From contig NZ_RJUL01000001.1 in NCBI RefSeq assembly GCF_003751625.1, forward strand, positions 236,253 through 300,252: a stretch of 64,000 nt of DNA. The letters run 5' to 3'. The stretch comes from Gallaecimonas pentaromativorans. GTDB lineage: Bacteria > Pseudomonadota > Gammaproteobacteria > Enterobacterales > Gallaecimonadaceae. Below the pieces are notes generated by a model. The model worked only from the letters and a program-made list of their open reading frames with translations, did not search any database and was not told the DNA's origin. Each line of letters opens with the position of its first letter. Positions within the stretch are counted from its first letter, which is position 1. Positions 53,064 to 62,717 of this stretch are shown here, one piece after another. Made by a program: the position numbers and the translations under genes.

Positions 53064-53707
53064 TTATGCTCCTCCCCGTCGACAACGTGTTTCAGGGCAT
53101 CGCCGGCCTCATCGGCCAGGCCAAGCCCGGTTTGCAAACCACGAATAATGCGCACCAGCACCTCGGCAAAACGCAGCCATACCAGGGCAAAGCCCACCGG
53201 CACCACGGCACCGATATACCAGAGCTTGATGTGGATTTGCTCCAAGTCTTCGGCATAGAGGTTGGCGTTAAACAGGGTTTTTACCCAGTCAAAGCTGGCG
53301 TAAAACATCATGGAGGCGTACAGCAGGCAGGCCAGGGCCGCCACTATGGCCAGCACCTTTTGCACCGGCTTGGAGCACAGCTTCACTACGGCATCCACGC
53401 CGATATGGCCGGCAGTACGTACCCCATAGGCCATGCCCAGAAACAAAAGCCAGGCAAACAGGGCCTTGGTCAGGGCGGTGGACCAGGTCATCTCCTGGGC
53501 CAGGCCGATAAAGAAATCGCCGACCTTCAGAAAGAAATCACTGGAGGCGGTCCAGTCCTTATCCGCCAGCCAGTCTGAAAGATCGTAGAACGGGGTGTAG
53601 AGGTTATTCAGGACCACATAGACAAATGTCACCAGGGTCATGGATGCCAAAAGGAAGGCGATAGCGCCTTCCTCCAGCTTGGACCAGAACTTATAGACAG
53701 CAGCCAT
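53060..53707 (-). CDS. dctQ: TRAP transporter small permease DctQ
   Basis: About 215 residues with four membrane helices (AIAFLLASMTLVTFVYVVLN, FAWLLFLGMAYGVRTAGHIG, LAIVAALACLLYASMMFYAS, GAVVPVGFALVWLRFAEVL). The segment GVRTAGHIGVDAVV is the DctQ signature region. Start at ATG 53707 with AAGG upstream; a TTG at 53710 is also in frame. Contains a longer N-terminal loop than most DctQ. Confidence 0.92.
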   Translation of the reverse strand: MAAVYKFWSKLEEGAIAFLLASMTLVTFVYVVLNNLYTPFYDLSDWLADKDWTASSDFFLKVGDFFIGLAQEMTWSTALTKALFAWLLFLGMAYGVRTAGHIGVDAVVKLCSKPVQKVLAIVAALACLLYASMMFYASFDWVKTLFNANLYAEDLEQIHIKLWYIGAVVPVGFALVWLRFAEVLVRIIRGLQTGLGLADEAGDALKHVVDGEEHK

Positions 53708-53716
53708 CAATAGACC

Positions 53717-54777
<1,061 letters not shown>

Positions 54778-54895
54778 TGGTTAACAAGATGGTAGCAGCA
54801 CTTGGGAAGAGCGGATATTCGACCTTTGGTTAGCCATTTGCCATCCACGGCCATAAGGGTTTCAATATCGTCAAATCCCCGGCTGGCGGCTCCTG

Positions 54896-55258
54896 ATGCC
54901 CAAAGAACAACCTTTTGTTTTTATCGAAACCTGCACCCCGCGCCGGGTGCTGGAATTGTTCAGCACCAAGTGGACCTCCATGGTGCTTTACGCCCTCAAA
55001 GGCGGGCGCCTTCGCACCGGCGAGCTGCAACGTTGCCTGCCCGGCATCAGCAAGAAAATGCTCACCCAGACCCTTCGCGAACTGGAAGCCGACGGCCTTA
55101 TCGACCGCACCGTCTACCCCGAGGTGCCGCCCAGGGTGGAATATGACCTGACCGACACCGGCCGGCTCTTTATCGAGCCCATCGAAATGCTCTACGACTG
55201 GGGCCGGCGCCACGAGGGGCTACTGGGTAGCCTCAAGCTTCGAAGGGGCAAAAGCTGA
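54896..55258 (+). CDS. HxlR family transcriptional regulator
   Basis: 120 residues, MarR/HxlR winged helix: [60 protein letters not shown] and [11 protein letters not shown]. HxlR proteins often sense electrophiles through an N-terminal Cys; a Cys is present at about residue 13. Overlaps the yjbQ start by one base. Confidence 0.92.
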   Translation: MPKEQPFVFIETCTPRRVLELFSTKWTSMVLYALKGGRLRTGELQRCLPGISKKMLTQTLRELEADGLIDRTVYPEVPPRVEYDLTDTGRLFIEPIEMLYDWGRRHEGLLGSLKLRRGKS

Positions 55259-55677
55259 TGTGGCAGCAAAAGACCCTGGCCCTCGCCCCACGCCGACGCG
55301 GCTTTCACTTGATAACCGACGACATCCTGGCCGCCCTGCCAGAGCTTGCCCGGGTCAAAACCGGCCTGTTGCATGTGTTTATCCAGCACACCTCGGCCAG
55401 CCTGACCCTCAACGAAAACGCCGACCCAACGGTGCGGGGCGACATGGAGCGGCACATCAACGTGCTGGCCCCGGAGCGCGCCCCTTACTACCAGCACGAC
55501 TACGAAGGCGACGACGACATGCCCGCCCACATCAAGGCCTCCTTGCTGGGCGCCAGCGTCAGTATTCCGGTGGCCGGAGGCCGCTTGCTGCTGGGCACCT
55601 GGCAGGGCATTTGGCTTGGGGAACACCGCGACCAGGGCGGTAGCCGCCGCCTGGTGCTGACGCTGCAAGGAGAATAA
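55258..55677 (+). CDS. YjbQ family protein (secondary thiamine-phosphate synthase-like)
   Basis: 139 residues, UPF0047/YjbQ fold: [60 protein letters not shown]. coli YjbQ has weak thiamine-phosphate synthase activity; the physiological role is unclear. Translationally coupled to the HxlR gene. Confidence 0.93.
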   Translation: MWQQKTLALAPRRRGFHLITDDILAALPELARVKTGLLHVFIQHTSASLTLNENADPTVRGDMERHINVLAPERAPYYQHDYEGDDDMPAHIKASLLGASVSIPVAGGRLLLGTWQGIWLGEHRDQGGSRRLVLTLQGE

Positions 55678-55682
55678 GCGCC

Positions 55683-55880
55683 ATGGACTTTTCAAATCTC
55701 AATAAAAAGACCGCCAAGTCCTTTAATGACCAAAAGGCGCTGATTAAAAAGGTGATGGCAGGGCGCACTGTGCCCTGCCCTGTCTGCAAAGGCCCGCTGG
55801 TATTGCACCCACCGGGCAGTGCCAACCCCGGCATACGCTGCGCCAAGGGCTGCACCGATATTGCGCTGGAGTTCGATTAA
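55683..55880 (+). CDS. Small zinc-ribbon-like protein
   Basis: 65 residues. CPVC (about residues 32-35) and CAKGC later give a possible four-Cys zinc knuckle. Starts 5 bases after yjbQ with GGAG upstream, so likely in the same operon. Overlaps the convergent gene end at 55877 by 4 bases. Function unknown. Confidence 0.7.
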   Translation: MDFSNLNKKTAKSFNDQKALIKKVMAGRTVPCPVCKGPLVLHPPGSANPGIRCAKGCTDIALEFD

Positions 55881-56683
55881 ATCTCTTTGCCTGCCGAATC
55901 GAGGTTGGCTCGGGAGACGTAGTAGAAAGTGCCGTCGGCAATTTTCAGGAACAGCGCCAGGTCATGGTGTTTTTCAAAACTTGCCACGGCCATTGCGTTA
56001 CGACTTTGCAAAACCCCCATCTCGTTATTGCCGCCGGTGGCAATAATGGCCCGTACCGCACCCTCGTATTTTTTCAAGGCCGAGATACGCAGTTTGGCCA
56101 TGTCATTGATAAGGGCCAACTGGGCAGGGGTGGCTTGGTTATCCACCGGCAGATAGGCGTCGCACAGGTTAATGCGGTACTGGCCGCATTGGCGTTTGGA
56201 GGTTTTCCCCCTGACAAACCACACATCGTCGATGCGATATTGGTCTGGCAGCCAGCGGGCAATGAGGGTAGCGCTCTGGGCATCAAAATCGCTAAACAGC
56301 GCCGTGAGAGCGGCGGCTTGATTGCTGACCCTTTGCTTTTCAGAGTCGCTGGTGGAGAAGCTGATAACGGCGGTATTGAGCGTCAATATCTGCTTTCTGG
56401 TCAGCCCATAGGCACCGTTGATAAAGCCGAAGAAGTAGTTGCGCTCGCCATCGGTTACCGGGGTGGTGTTGGACTCCAGATACATAGGTGCATAGGGGCC
56501 TTGCAGGGAAACAAAGTCGGGAAAGCTGAGCTCGTTGGCCATTTGCTCGGCCATGGGCCCCAGCCCCTGGGTGATGCGGTTCATTTCGGCCTTGTCGACC
56601 TTTGCGCCCACATTATCACCTGCGGCCTGCAACCCGAGCGACAGCCACAGCAGTGGTAAAGCCCATATCGCCTTGCTACCCAT
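55877..56683 (-). CDS. Periplasmic protein of unknown function
   Basis: About 268 residues with a Sec signal peptide (LPLLWLSLGLQAAG). The mature chain is helical with segments such as YFFGFINGAYGLTRKQILTL and SNQAAALTALFSDF, and a Cys pair (KRQCGQYRINLCDAY). Start at ATG 56683 (MGSKAIWA) behind GGGAG. I do not recognise the family. Confidence 0.75.
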   Translation of the reverse strand: MGSKAIWALPLLWLSLGLQAAGDNVGAKVDKAEMNRITQGLGPMAEQMANELSFPDFVSLQGPYAPMYLESNTTPVTDGERNYFFGFINGAYGLTRKQILTLNTAVISFSTSDSEKQRVSNQAAALTALFSDFDAQSATLIARWLPDQYRIDDVWFVRGKTSKRQCGQYRINLCDAYLPVDNQATPAQLALINDMAKLRISALKKYEGAVRAIIATGGNNEMGVLQSRNAMAVASFEKHHDLALFLKIADGTFYYVSRANLDSAGKEI

Positions 56684-56780
56684 CTCGTTACTCCCTCTTC
56701 CTTGAAGACCAAGATTAATATATTGATTTAGCTTAAAAATAAAGTACTGCCGCATTTATTGGGATCAGGCTCACGCCATA

Positions 56781-56807
56781 AAAAAGCCCGCTTTCGCGGG
56801 CGTTTTT
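56781..56807. terminator. Intrinsic terminator downstream of alr
   Basis: AAAAAGCCCGC and GCGGGCGTTTTT with a TTTC loop, between alr (minus strand, ending 56809) and the promoter region of the 55877 gene. Confidence 0.85.
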
Positions 56808-56808
56808 A

Positions 56809-57882
56809 TTAGACGAATTCGTAGCGCACCCTTTGGGCGATATTGCATAAAAGCTCGTAGCTGATGGTGCCGGCGCACTCGGCCACTTCTTCTACCGGCA
56901 CTTCTGAGCCCCACAGTTCTACTTCGTCCCCGACTTGGTCTTTGGCATTGGGGCCTAAGTCGACGGTGACCATGTCCATGGACACCCGGCCCACCAGCGG
57001 CACCTTGCGGCCACCGACAAAAAGCGGGGTGCCGCTTTTGGCGTGGCGCGGGTAGCCGTCGCCATAGCCCATGGCCACCACGCCAATCACGGTGTCTTGC
57101 GGGGCTCTCCAGGTGGCGCCGTACCCCACCGGCTCACCGGCCTTGTGGCGCTTGACCGAGATAAGGCTTGAGACCAGCCGCATGGCGGGTTTGAGCTGGT
57201 AATGGGCGGCACTCTCGCCAGCCATGGGGCTGGCGCCGTAAAGCATCAATCCGGGGCGCACCCAGTCAAAATGAGCTTGGGGCAGGCTTAAAATGGCGGC
57301 GGAAGCGGCCATGGACACCGGCCCTTGCCAGTGGCTGGCCAGCGGCAGGAACTGGTCAATCTGCTGCTGGTTAAGGGGGTGGCCTTTTTCGTCGGCACAG
57401 GCGAAATGGCTGATAAGCCCCACCGGCGGCGCCACCTTGCCGGTGGCCAGCAGGGCGTCGAGGTAGGCCGGCACCTCGGCAGGGGCCAGGCCAATACGGT
57501 GCATGCCGCTGTCGACTTTGATCCAGGCACTAATGGGCCCTGGCATCACCACCGAGCGCAGCATCTCCAATTGGGCCTGGGTGTGAAACACCGCTTGCAC
57601 CCCTTCGCTGGCCATCACCGGCAGATCGGAGGCGTTAAAGCAGCCTTCAAGCATCACCAGCGGTTGGCGAATGCCGGCGGCGCGCAGCGCCAGGGCCTCG
57701 TTGAGGCGGGCTACCGCAAAGGCGTCGGCCTGGCCAAGGGCCTTGGCCACTTCCACCTGGTTATGGCCGTAGCCATTGGCTTTTAGCACCGCCAGCACCT
57801 TTGCGTTGGGGGCGTGGCGGCGCACCACAGCAAAATTGTGGCGAAGGGCCTTGGTATCAATCACAGCGGTAGCGACTTTCAT
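56809..57882 (-). CDS. alr: Alanine racemase
   Basis: 357 residues, PLP-dependent, makes D-Ala for peptidoglycan. Lys34 in VLAVLKANGYGH is the PLP lysine; the second catalytic base Tyr is in GEPVGYGATW. RVSMDMVTVDLG and LWGSEVPVEEVAE are typical of the C-terminal domain. Lies 5 bases downstream of dnaB, an arrangement common in gammaproteobacteria. Confidence 0.96.
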   Translation of the reverse strand: MKVATAVIDTKALRHNFAVVRRHAPNAKVLAVLKANGYGHNQVEVAKALGQADAFAVARLNEALALRAAGIRQPLVMLEGCFNASDLPVMASEGVQAVFHTQAQLEMLRSVVMPGPISAWIKVDSGMHRIGLAPAEVPAYLDALLATGKVAPPVGLISHFACADEKGHPLNQQQIDQFLPLASHWQGPVSMAASAAILSLPQAHFDWVRPGLMLYGASPMAGESAAHYQLKPAMRLVSSLISVKRHKAGEPVGYGATWRAPQDTVIGVVAMGYGDGYPRHAKSGTPLFVGGRKVPLVGRVSMDMVTVDLGPNAKDQVGDEVELWGSEVPVEEVAECAGTISYELLCNIAQRVRYEFV

Positions 57883-57887
57883 GGCGC

Positions 57888-59291
57888 TTAGTAATCGTCC
57901 TCGAAGGCAGGGCCGGCGTAGTTGTCAAACCGCGAGAAATGGCCCGAGAAGGTCAGCCGCACCCGGCCTATGGGGCCGTTCCGCTGCTTACCGATAATGA
58001 TTTCTGCCGTGCCTTTGTCGGTGGTCTCCGGGTTATAGACCTCGTCCCGGTAGATGAACATGATAAGGTCGGCGTCCTGCTCGATAGAGCCCGATTCCCG
58101 AAGGTCCGAGTTTACCGGGCGTTTGTCGGCGCGCTGCTCCAAGGAGCGGTTGAGCTGCGACAGGGCAATCACCGGGCATTCCAGCTCCTTGGCCAGGGCC
58201 TTTAACGAGCGGGAGATCTCGGCGATTTCCAGGGTCCGGTTGTCCTGCATGCCGGGCACCGTCATCAGCTGCAGGTAGTCCACCATGATAAGGGACACGC
58301 CACCGTGCTCACGGGCAATACGCCGGGCACGGGAGCGCACTTCGGTGGGGGTCAGGCCCGACGAATCATCGATGTACATGCGGCCCTTTTCCATCAGCAG
58401 CCCCATGGTGGAGCTAAGCCGCGCCCAGTCGTCGTCGTCCAGTTGGCCGGTACGGATCTTGGTCTGATCGATGCGACCCAAAGAGGCCAGCATACGCATC
58501 ATGATCTGCTCGGAGGGCATCTCCAGGGAGTAGATCAACACCGGTTTGTCCTGGGTCATGGCCGCGTATTCGGCCAGGTTCATGGCAAAGGTGGTTTTAC
58601 CCATGGACGGACGGGCGGCCACGATAATGAGGTCTGACGACTGAAGCCCCGCTGTCATTTTGTCGAGATCTTGGAACCCGGACGACACCCCCGTTACGCC
58701 GTCGTGGGGCTGGCCGAACAGTTTTTCGATACGGTCGACGGTTTTTTCGAGGATGCGCTTGATGTCCTGGGGGCCTTCGTTGGCGTTGGCGCGGCTCTCG
58801 GCAATCTTAAAGACCTTGCTCTCGGCCATGTCCAGCAGCTCTTCGGTGCTGCGGCCCTGGGGGTCGAACCCGGACTCGGCTATCTCATTGGCAACGCCAA
58901 TCATCTCCCGCACCACCGCCCGCTCGCGGACGATCTCTGCGTAGGCGTGGATGTTGGCGGCGCTGGGGGTGTTGCGGGCAATTTCGCCCAAATAGGCAAA
59001 ACCGCCGGCTTCTTCGAGGCAGTTTTCCCGCTCCATTTGCTCGGAGACGGTGATCAAATCCAGCGGCTTGTTCACCGCCATCAACTGCACCATGGCCTTG
59101 AAGATGAGCCGGTGAGCGCGGGAGTAGAAATCCTGCTCCACCACGGCTTCCGCTACCCTGTCCCAGGCCTGATTGTCCAGCAGCAGGCCGCCAAGCACGC
59201 TTTGCTCGGCCTCCAGGGAATGTGGGGGAACCTTGAGGGCGGCGACCTTGGAGTCACCTTCCTTATTGAAAGCTTTGCGCTTTTCGGCCAT
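57888..59291 (-). CDS. dnaB: Replicative DNA helicase DnaB
   Basis: 467 residues. N-terminal domain (PPHSLEAEQSVLGGLLLDNQ, YLGEIARNTPSAANIHAYAE) and RecA-like domain with Walker A ARPSMGKTTFAMNL, SLEMPSEQIMMRML, MVDYLQLM and the C-terminal EIIIGKQRNGPIGRVRLTF. Hexameric helicase of the replication fork. Uninterrupted by an intein. Confidence 0.97.
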   Translation of the reverse strand: MAEKRKAFNKEGDSKVAALKVPPHSLEAEQSVLGGLLLDNQAWDRVAEAVVEQDFYSRAHRLIFKAMVQLMAVNKPLDLITVSEQMERENCLEEAGGFAYLGEIARNTPSAANIHAYAEIVRERAVVREMIGVANEIAESGFDPQGRSTEELLDMAESKVFKIAESRANANEGPQDIKRILEKTVDRIEKLFGQPHDGVTGVSSGFQDLDKMTAGLQSSDLIIVAARPSMGKTTFAMNLAEYAAMTQDKPVLIYSLEMPSEQIMMRMLASLGRIDQTKIRTGQLDDDDWARLSSTMGLLMEKGRMYIDDSSGLTPTEVRSRARRIAREHGGVSLIMVDYLQLMTVPGMQDNRTLEIAEISRSLKALAKELECPVIALSQLNRSLEQRADKRPVNSDLRESGSIEQDADLIMFIYRDEVYNPETTDKGTAEIIIGKQRNGPIGRVRLTFSGHFSRFDNYAGPAFEDDY

Positions 59292-59368
59292 GACGTCAGT
59301 ATCAGTTCAATCAAAGGCCCATTATTATGGGGCTAAAGCTCCTGAACCTAAAGACTCACGGAAGAACC

Positions 59369-60352
59369 ATGATCAAAGCCTGTGTTTTTGCCCTTTTGCT
59401 GCCGGTTGCCGCCACCGCCGCCGACAACCCTAAAAACGAAACCCAGACCAAGACTCAAAAGGAACCGGCCACCACCAAACCGGTGGAAAACGAATCCGAC
59501 ATCGCCGTTGAGCCGCCCCAGCCTGAGTCTATCGAGGAGCGCGCCAAGAAAGATGACGGCCTGGTGGAGCAGCGGGTCAACCGCGAGAAGAGCACCGCCG
59601 AAAACCCCTTTGTCATTACCCCGCACCAGCCCAACTACATGCTGCCGGTGTACTACCGCAAAGACCCCAAGCCCAACTCCTACCCCGGTGAGCTGGAAAA
59701 CGACGAAAACCTCGACGACGTGGAATTTAAATTCCAGCTCAGCCTGAAGTTCCCGCTGGCCTTCAAGATGTTTGGCGGCGACAACAGCCTGTGGGTGGCC
59801 TACACCCAGCAATCTTACTGGCAGGCTTATAACTCCGGGCTCTCCTCGCCGTTTCGCGAGACCAACTACGAGCCGGAAATTTTCATGAGCTTCAACGTCT
59901 CCGACGACTGGTTCGGCATCAAGCCCAAGTACATCAACGTTGGCGCCGTGCATCAGTCCAACGGCCACTCTGACCCTTACTCGCGCTCCTGGAACCGCAT
60001 CTACGCCAGCTTTATCTTCGAGACCGACAACGCCGTGTTCCAGGTCAAACCCTGGTACCGCATCCCCGAGAACCGCGAAGACGACAACAACCCCGATATC
60101 GAAAAATACCTGGGCTACGGCGAATTTACCGGGGTCTACGTGATGGGTAACTACAGTGTCGACTTCATGCTGCGCAACAACCTGCGTGGCAGCGACAACA
60201 AAGGGGCCCTGCAACTGGGCTTTACCTTCCCCCTTTGGGGCAAATTGCGGGGCTATGTGCAGTACTTTAATGGCTATGGCGAGTCACTCATCGACTATAA
60301 CCATGCAACTCAAAGCATTGGCACCGGGATCATGCTGACCAACTGGCTGTAA
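59369..60352 (+). CDS. pldA: Outer-membrane phospholipase A
   Basis: About 327 residues. Signal peptide (ACVFALLLPVAATAA), then a Thr/Glu/Lys-rich N-terminal extension of about 80 residues not seen in E. coli PldA, and a 12-strand barrel. The catalytic His and Ser are in VHQSNGHSDPYSRSWNR; other strands: FMSFNVSDDWFGIKPKYINV and YVQYFNGYGESLIDYNH. Start at 59369 (MIKACV) is set by the signal peptide and GGAAGA. Divergent from dnaB. Confidence 0.94.
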   Translation: MIKACVFALLLPVAATAADNPKNETQTKTQKEPATTKPVENESDIAVEPPQPESIEERAKKDDGLVEQRVNREKSTAENPFVITPHQPNYMLPVYYRKDPKPNSYPGELENDENLDDVEFKFQLSLKFPLAFKMFGGDNSLWVAYTQQSYWQAYNSGLSSPFRETNYEPEIFMSFNVSDDWFGIKPKYINVGAVHQSNGHSDPYSRSWNRIYASFIFETDNAVFQVKPWYRIPENREDDNNPDIEKYLGYGEFTGVYVMGNYSVDFMLRNNLRGSDNKGALQLGFTFPLWGKLRGYVQYFNGYGESLIDYNHATQSIGTGIMLTNWL

Positions 60353-60395
60353 GCCACTACACTGGCGACATTCTGAATCAGGCAAGGATATCGCC

Positions 60396-62558
60396 ATGAA
60401 AACCAAGCTGTTAGCGGCCAGTGCCCTGGCTCTTTTCAGCCTTTGCAGCCAGGCCAACGAAGGCCAATGGCAACCGGCCCAGTTGGCACAGCTGGGCCAA
60501 CAACTGGATGCAGTGGGCATCCGCCTCGATGCCCAGCAGCTCGCCAATCCCCTGGATTTCCCCCTCAATGCGGTGATCTCCATGGGCTATTGCTCCGGCG
60601 CCTTTGTCTCCCCCAATGGCCTTATTCTCACCAACCACCACTGTGGTTACGGGATGATCCAGCACAACTCCACGGCTGCCAACAACCTGATTGAAAAGGG
60701 CTTTATTGCCAAGGCCTATGCCGAAGAGCTGCCCGGCGGCCCCCAGGAGCGGATTTACGTGACCCGCGCCATCGACGATGTCACCCAAGCGGTACTGGCC
60801 AAGGTGGGGCAGCAAACCGGCAAGGCCCGCTTTGACGCTATTGAAGAGGCCAGCAAAGCCCTTATCAAGGACTGCGAGACCGACGCCTTTACCCGCTGCC
60901 AGGTGCGAAGCTTCCACGGCGGCCTCTCCTACCAGCGCATTACCCAGACCATGTTCAAAGACGTGCGCCTGGTGTACGCGCCTCCGGAGGCCATAGGTAA
61001 ATTTGGCGGCGACACCGACAACTTCGAATGGCCCCGCCACACCGGCGATTTCTCGGTGCTACGGGTCTATGTGGGCCCCGACGGCAAGCCTGCCGAATAC
61101 AGCCCCGACAACAAGCCTTATCATTCCAAGCATTTCCTGCACATCAACGCCCAGGGCGTACGTGAAGGTGACGGCATTTTGCTGGCAGGCTACCCGGGCT
61201 CTACCTCCCGCTACCGCCTGGCCTCGGAAGTCAACTTTGCCAAAAACTGGACCTACCCCACCCAGGCCGCCGACTACCGCCAGACTCTGGCCATCATCAA
61301 CCAGCAAAGCCAGGGCCACCCCGAATGGGCCGTGGCTTACGCCAGCACCGTGGCGAGCTTTAACAACCGCATGAAAAAGCTCGAAGGGCTGATAGACGGC
61401 TTTAAACAAACCGATATCGCCGCCATCAAGGCCCAAAAGGAAGCGGCCCTGCCCAGTAAAGCCCACCTTGAGGCCCTGGAAAGCGCCTTGAAAAAGGCCC
61501 AGCCCCAGTGGCAGCGCCAGTGGTACCAGGCCCTGAGCCACCAGTCGGCGCTGCTGGATGCCACCATACGCCTCTATCGCAACGCCCTGGAGCGCCAAAA
61601 GCCCGATGCCGACCGTAAAGCCGGCTTTCAAGACCGCGACCAGGCCATGCTCAAAGCCGGCCTTGAGCGCCTGCAAAGCCGCTTTGTGCCCCCAATCGAC
61701 CAGGCCATCTGGCAAGCCAAGCTCGGCCACTATCTGGCCAGCGACTACCGCGACCCGGCTCTGGATGCCGTGCTGCCGCTAGCAAACGGCAAACCGGCTC
61801 TTGACGCCCTTTACCAGTACACCGCACTGCTTGATGCCAAGGCCCGGCTGGCGCTGCTGGATATGAACGCCGCTGCCTTTGCAAAAAGCCAGGACCCAAT
61901 GGTGAAACTGGCGGTCGCCCTCACCCCGCAAGTGATCGCCGCCGAAGACCAAGAAGAGGCCCTGGACGGTGAGCTCTCGGCGCTGCGCCCGGCCTACATG
62001 CAGGACATCATTGCCTACAACGAGGCCCGCGGCCTGCCGGTGTACCCCGATGCCAACAGCACCTTGCGGGTGACCTTCGGTACCGTGGCCGGTTACCAGC
62101 CCCGCGACGCCGTCTACTACGGCCCCTTCACCTCGGTGGATGGCATCTTGCAAAAAGAGCAGGACAGCGGCGAGTTTGCGGTGCCAGAGGCCCTCAAAGC
62201 CGCCATCAAAGACCGGCGCTTTGGCCAGTTCGAGCGCGATACCCTGTCGCCCAAGCCAGCCTGGTACTGCACCTTGCTGCCCTGCCCGGCAGTTAAACCC
62301 TTTAACTCGGTGCCGGTGGCGTTTTTGTCCAGCGCCGACACCACCGGCGGCAATTCCGGCTCGCCGGTGATGGACGGCCAGGGCCGCCTGGTGGGCCTGA
62401 ACTTCGACTCCACTTATGAGTCCATCACCAAGGACTGGTACTTCAACCCGCAGATAACCCGCGCCATTCACGTGGATATGCGTTACGTGCTGTGGCTGCT
62501 CGAATCGGTGTACCCGGCCCCCAACCTCTTGGACGAAATGGTGATAGAACGCGAGTAA
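60396..62558 (+). CDS. S46 family peptidase (dipeptidyl-peptidase 7/11-like)
   Basis: 720 residues, periplasmic serine peptidase of the chymotrypsin-like S46 family. Signal peptide LAASALALFSLCSQA. The triad is visible as His in ILTNHHCGYGM, Asp in TDNFEWPRHTGDFS, and Ser in TTGGNSGSPVMDGQGRLVG. It releases dipeptides from peptide N-termini, supporting peptide nutrition. Cys residues in GYCSGAF and HHCGY suit the fold. Confidence 0.94.
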   Translation: MKTKLLAASALALFSLCSQANEGQWQPAQLAQLGQQLDAVGIRLDAQQLANPLDFPLNAVISMGYCSGAFVSPNGLILTNHHCGYGMIQHNSTAANNLIEKGFIAKAYAEELPGGPQERIYVTRAIDDVTQAVLAKVGQQTGKARFDAIEEASKALIKDCETDAFTRCQVRSFHGGLSYQRITQTMFKDVRLVYAPPEAIGKFGGDTDNFEWPRHTGDFSVLRVYVGPDGKPAEYSPDNKPYHSKHFLHINAQGVREGDGILLAGYPGSTSRYRLASEVNFAKNWTYPTQAADYRQTLAIINQQSQGHPEWAVAYASTVASFNNRMKKLEGLIDGFKQTDIAAIKAQKEAALPSKAHLEALESALKKAQPQWQRQWYQALSHQSALLDATIRLYRNALERQKPDADRKAGFQDRDQAMLKAGLERLQSRFVPPIDQAIWQAKLGHYLASDYRDPALDAVLPLANGKPALDALYQYTALLDAKARLALLDMNAAAFAKSQDPMVKLAVALTPQVIAAEDQEEALDGELSALRPAYMQDIIAYNEARGLPVYPDANSTLRVTFGTVAGYQPRDAVYYGPFTSVDGILQKEQDSGEFAVPEALKAAIKDRRFGQFERDTLSPKPAWYCTLLPCPAVKPFNSVPVAFLSSADTTGGNSGSPVMDGQGRLVGLNFDSTYESITKDWYFNPQITRAIHVDMRYVLWLLESVYPAPNLLDEMVIERE

Positions 62559-62614
62559 CGGCGCTGTCAACAAGCCGTTGGATAATCTATCGAAACACAT
62601 TAAAGCCTTGATTC

Positions 62615-62633
62615 AGCCTGCTTTTGGCAGGCT
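62615..62633. terminator. Hairpin after the S46 peptidase gene
   Basis: AGCCTGC and GCAGGCT flank a 5-base loop about 57 bases after the stop; no T-tract follows, so termination is uncertain. Confidence 0.4.
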
Positions 62634-62717
62634 CAATTGCTAACTTATATCCTAAGTTGAATGCCACAGGCTCCCGGCCGACCCCGGCGCTGGTATGAGC
62701 GGAGCAAAGGAGAACAC

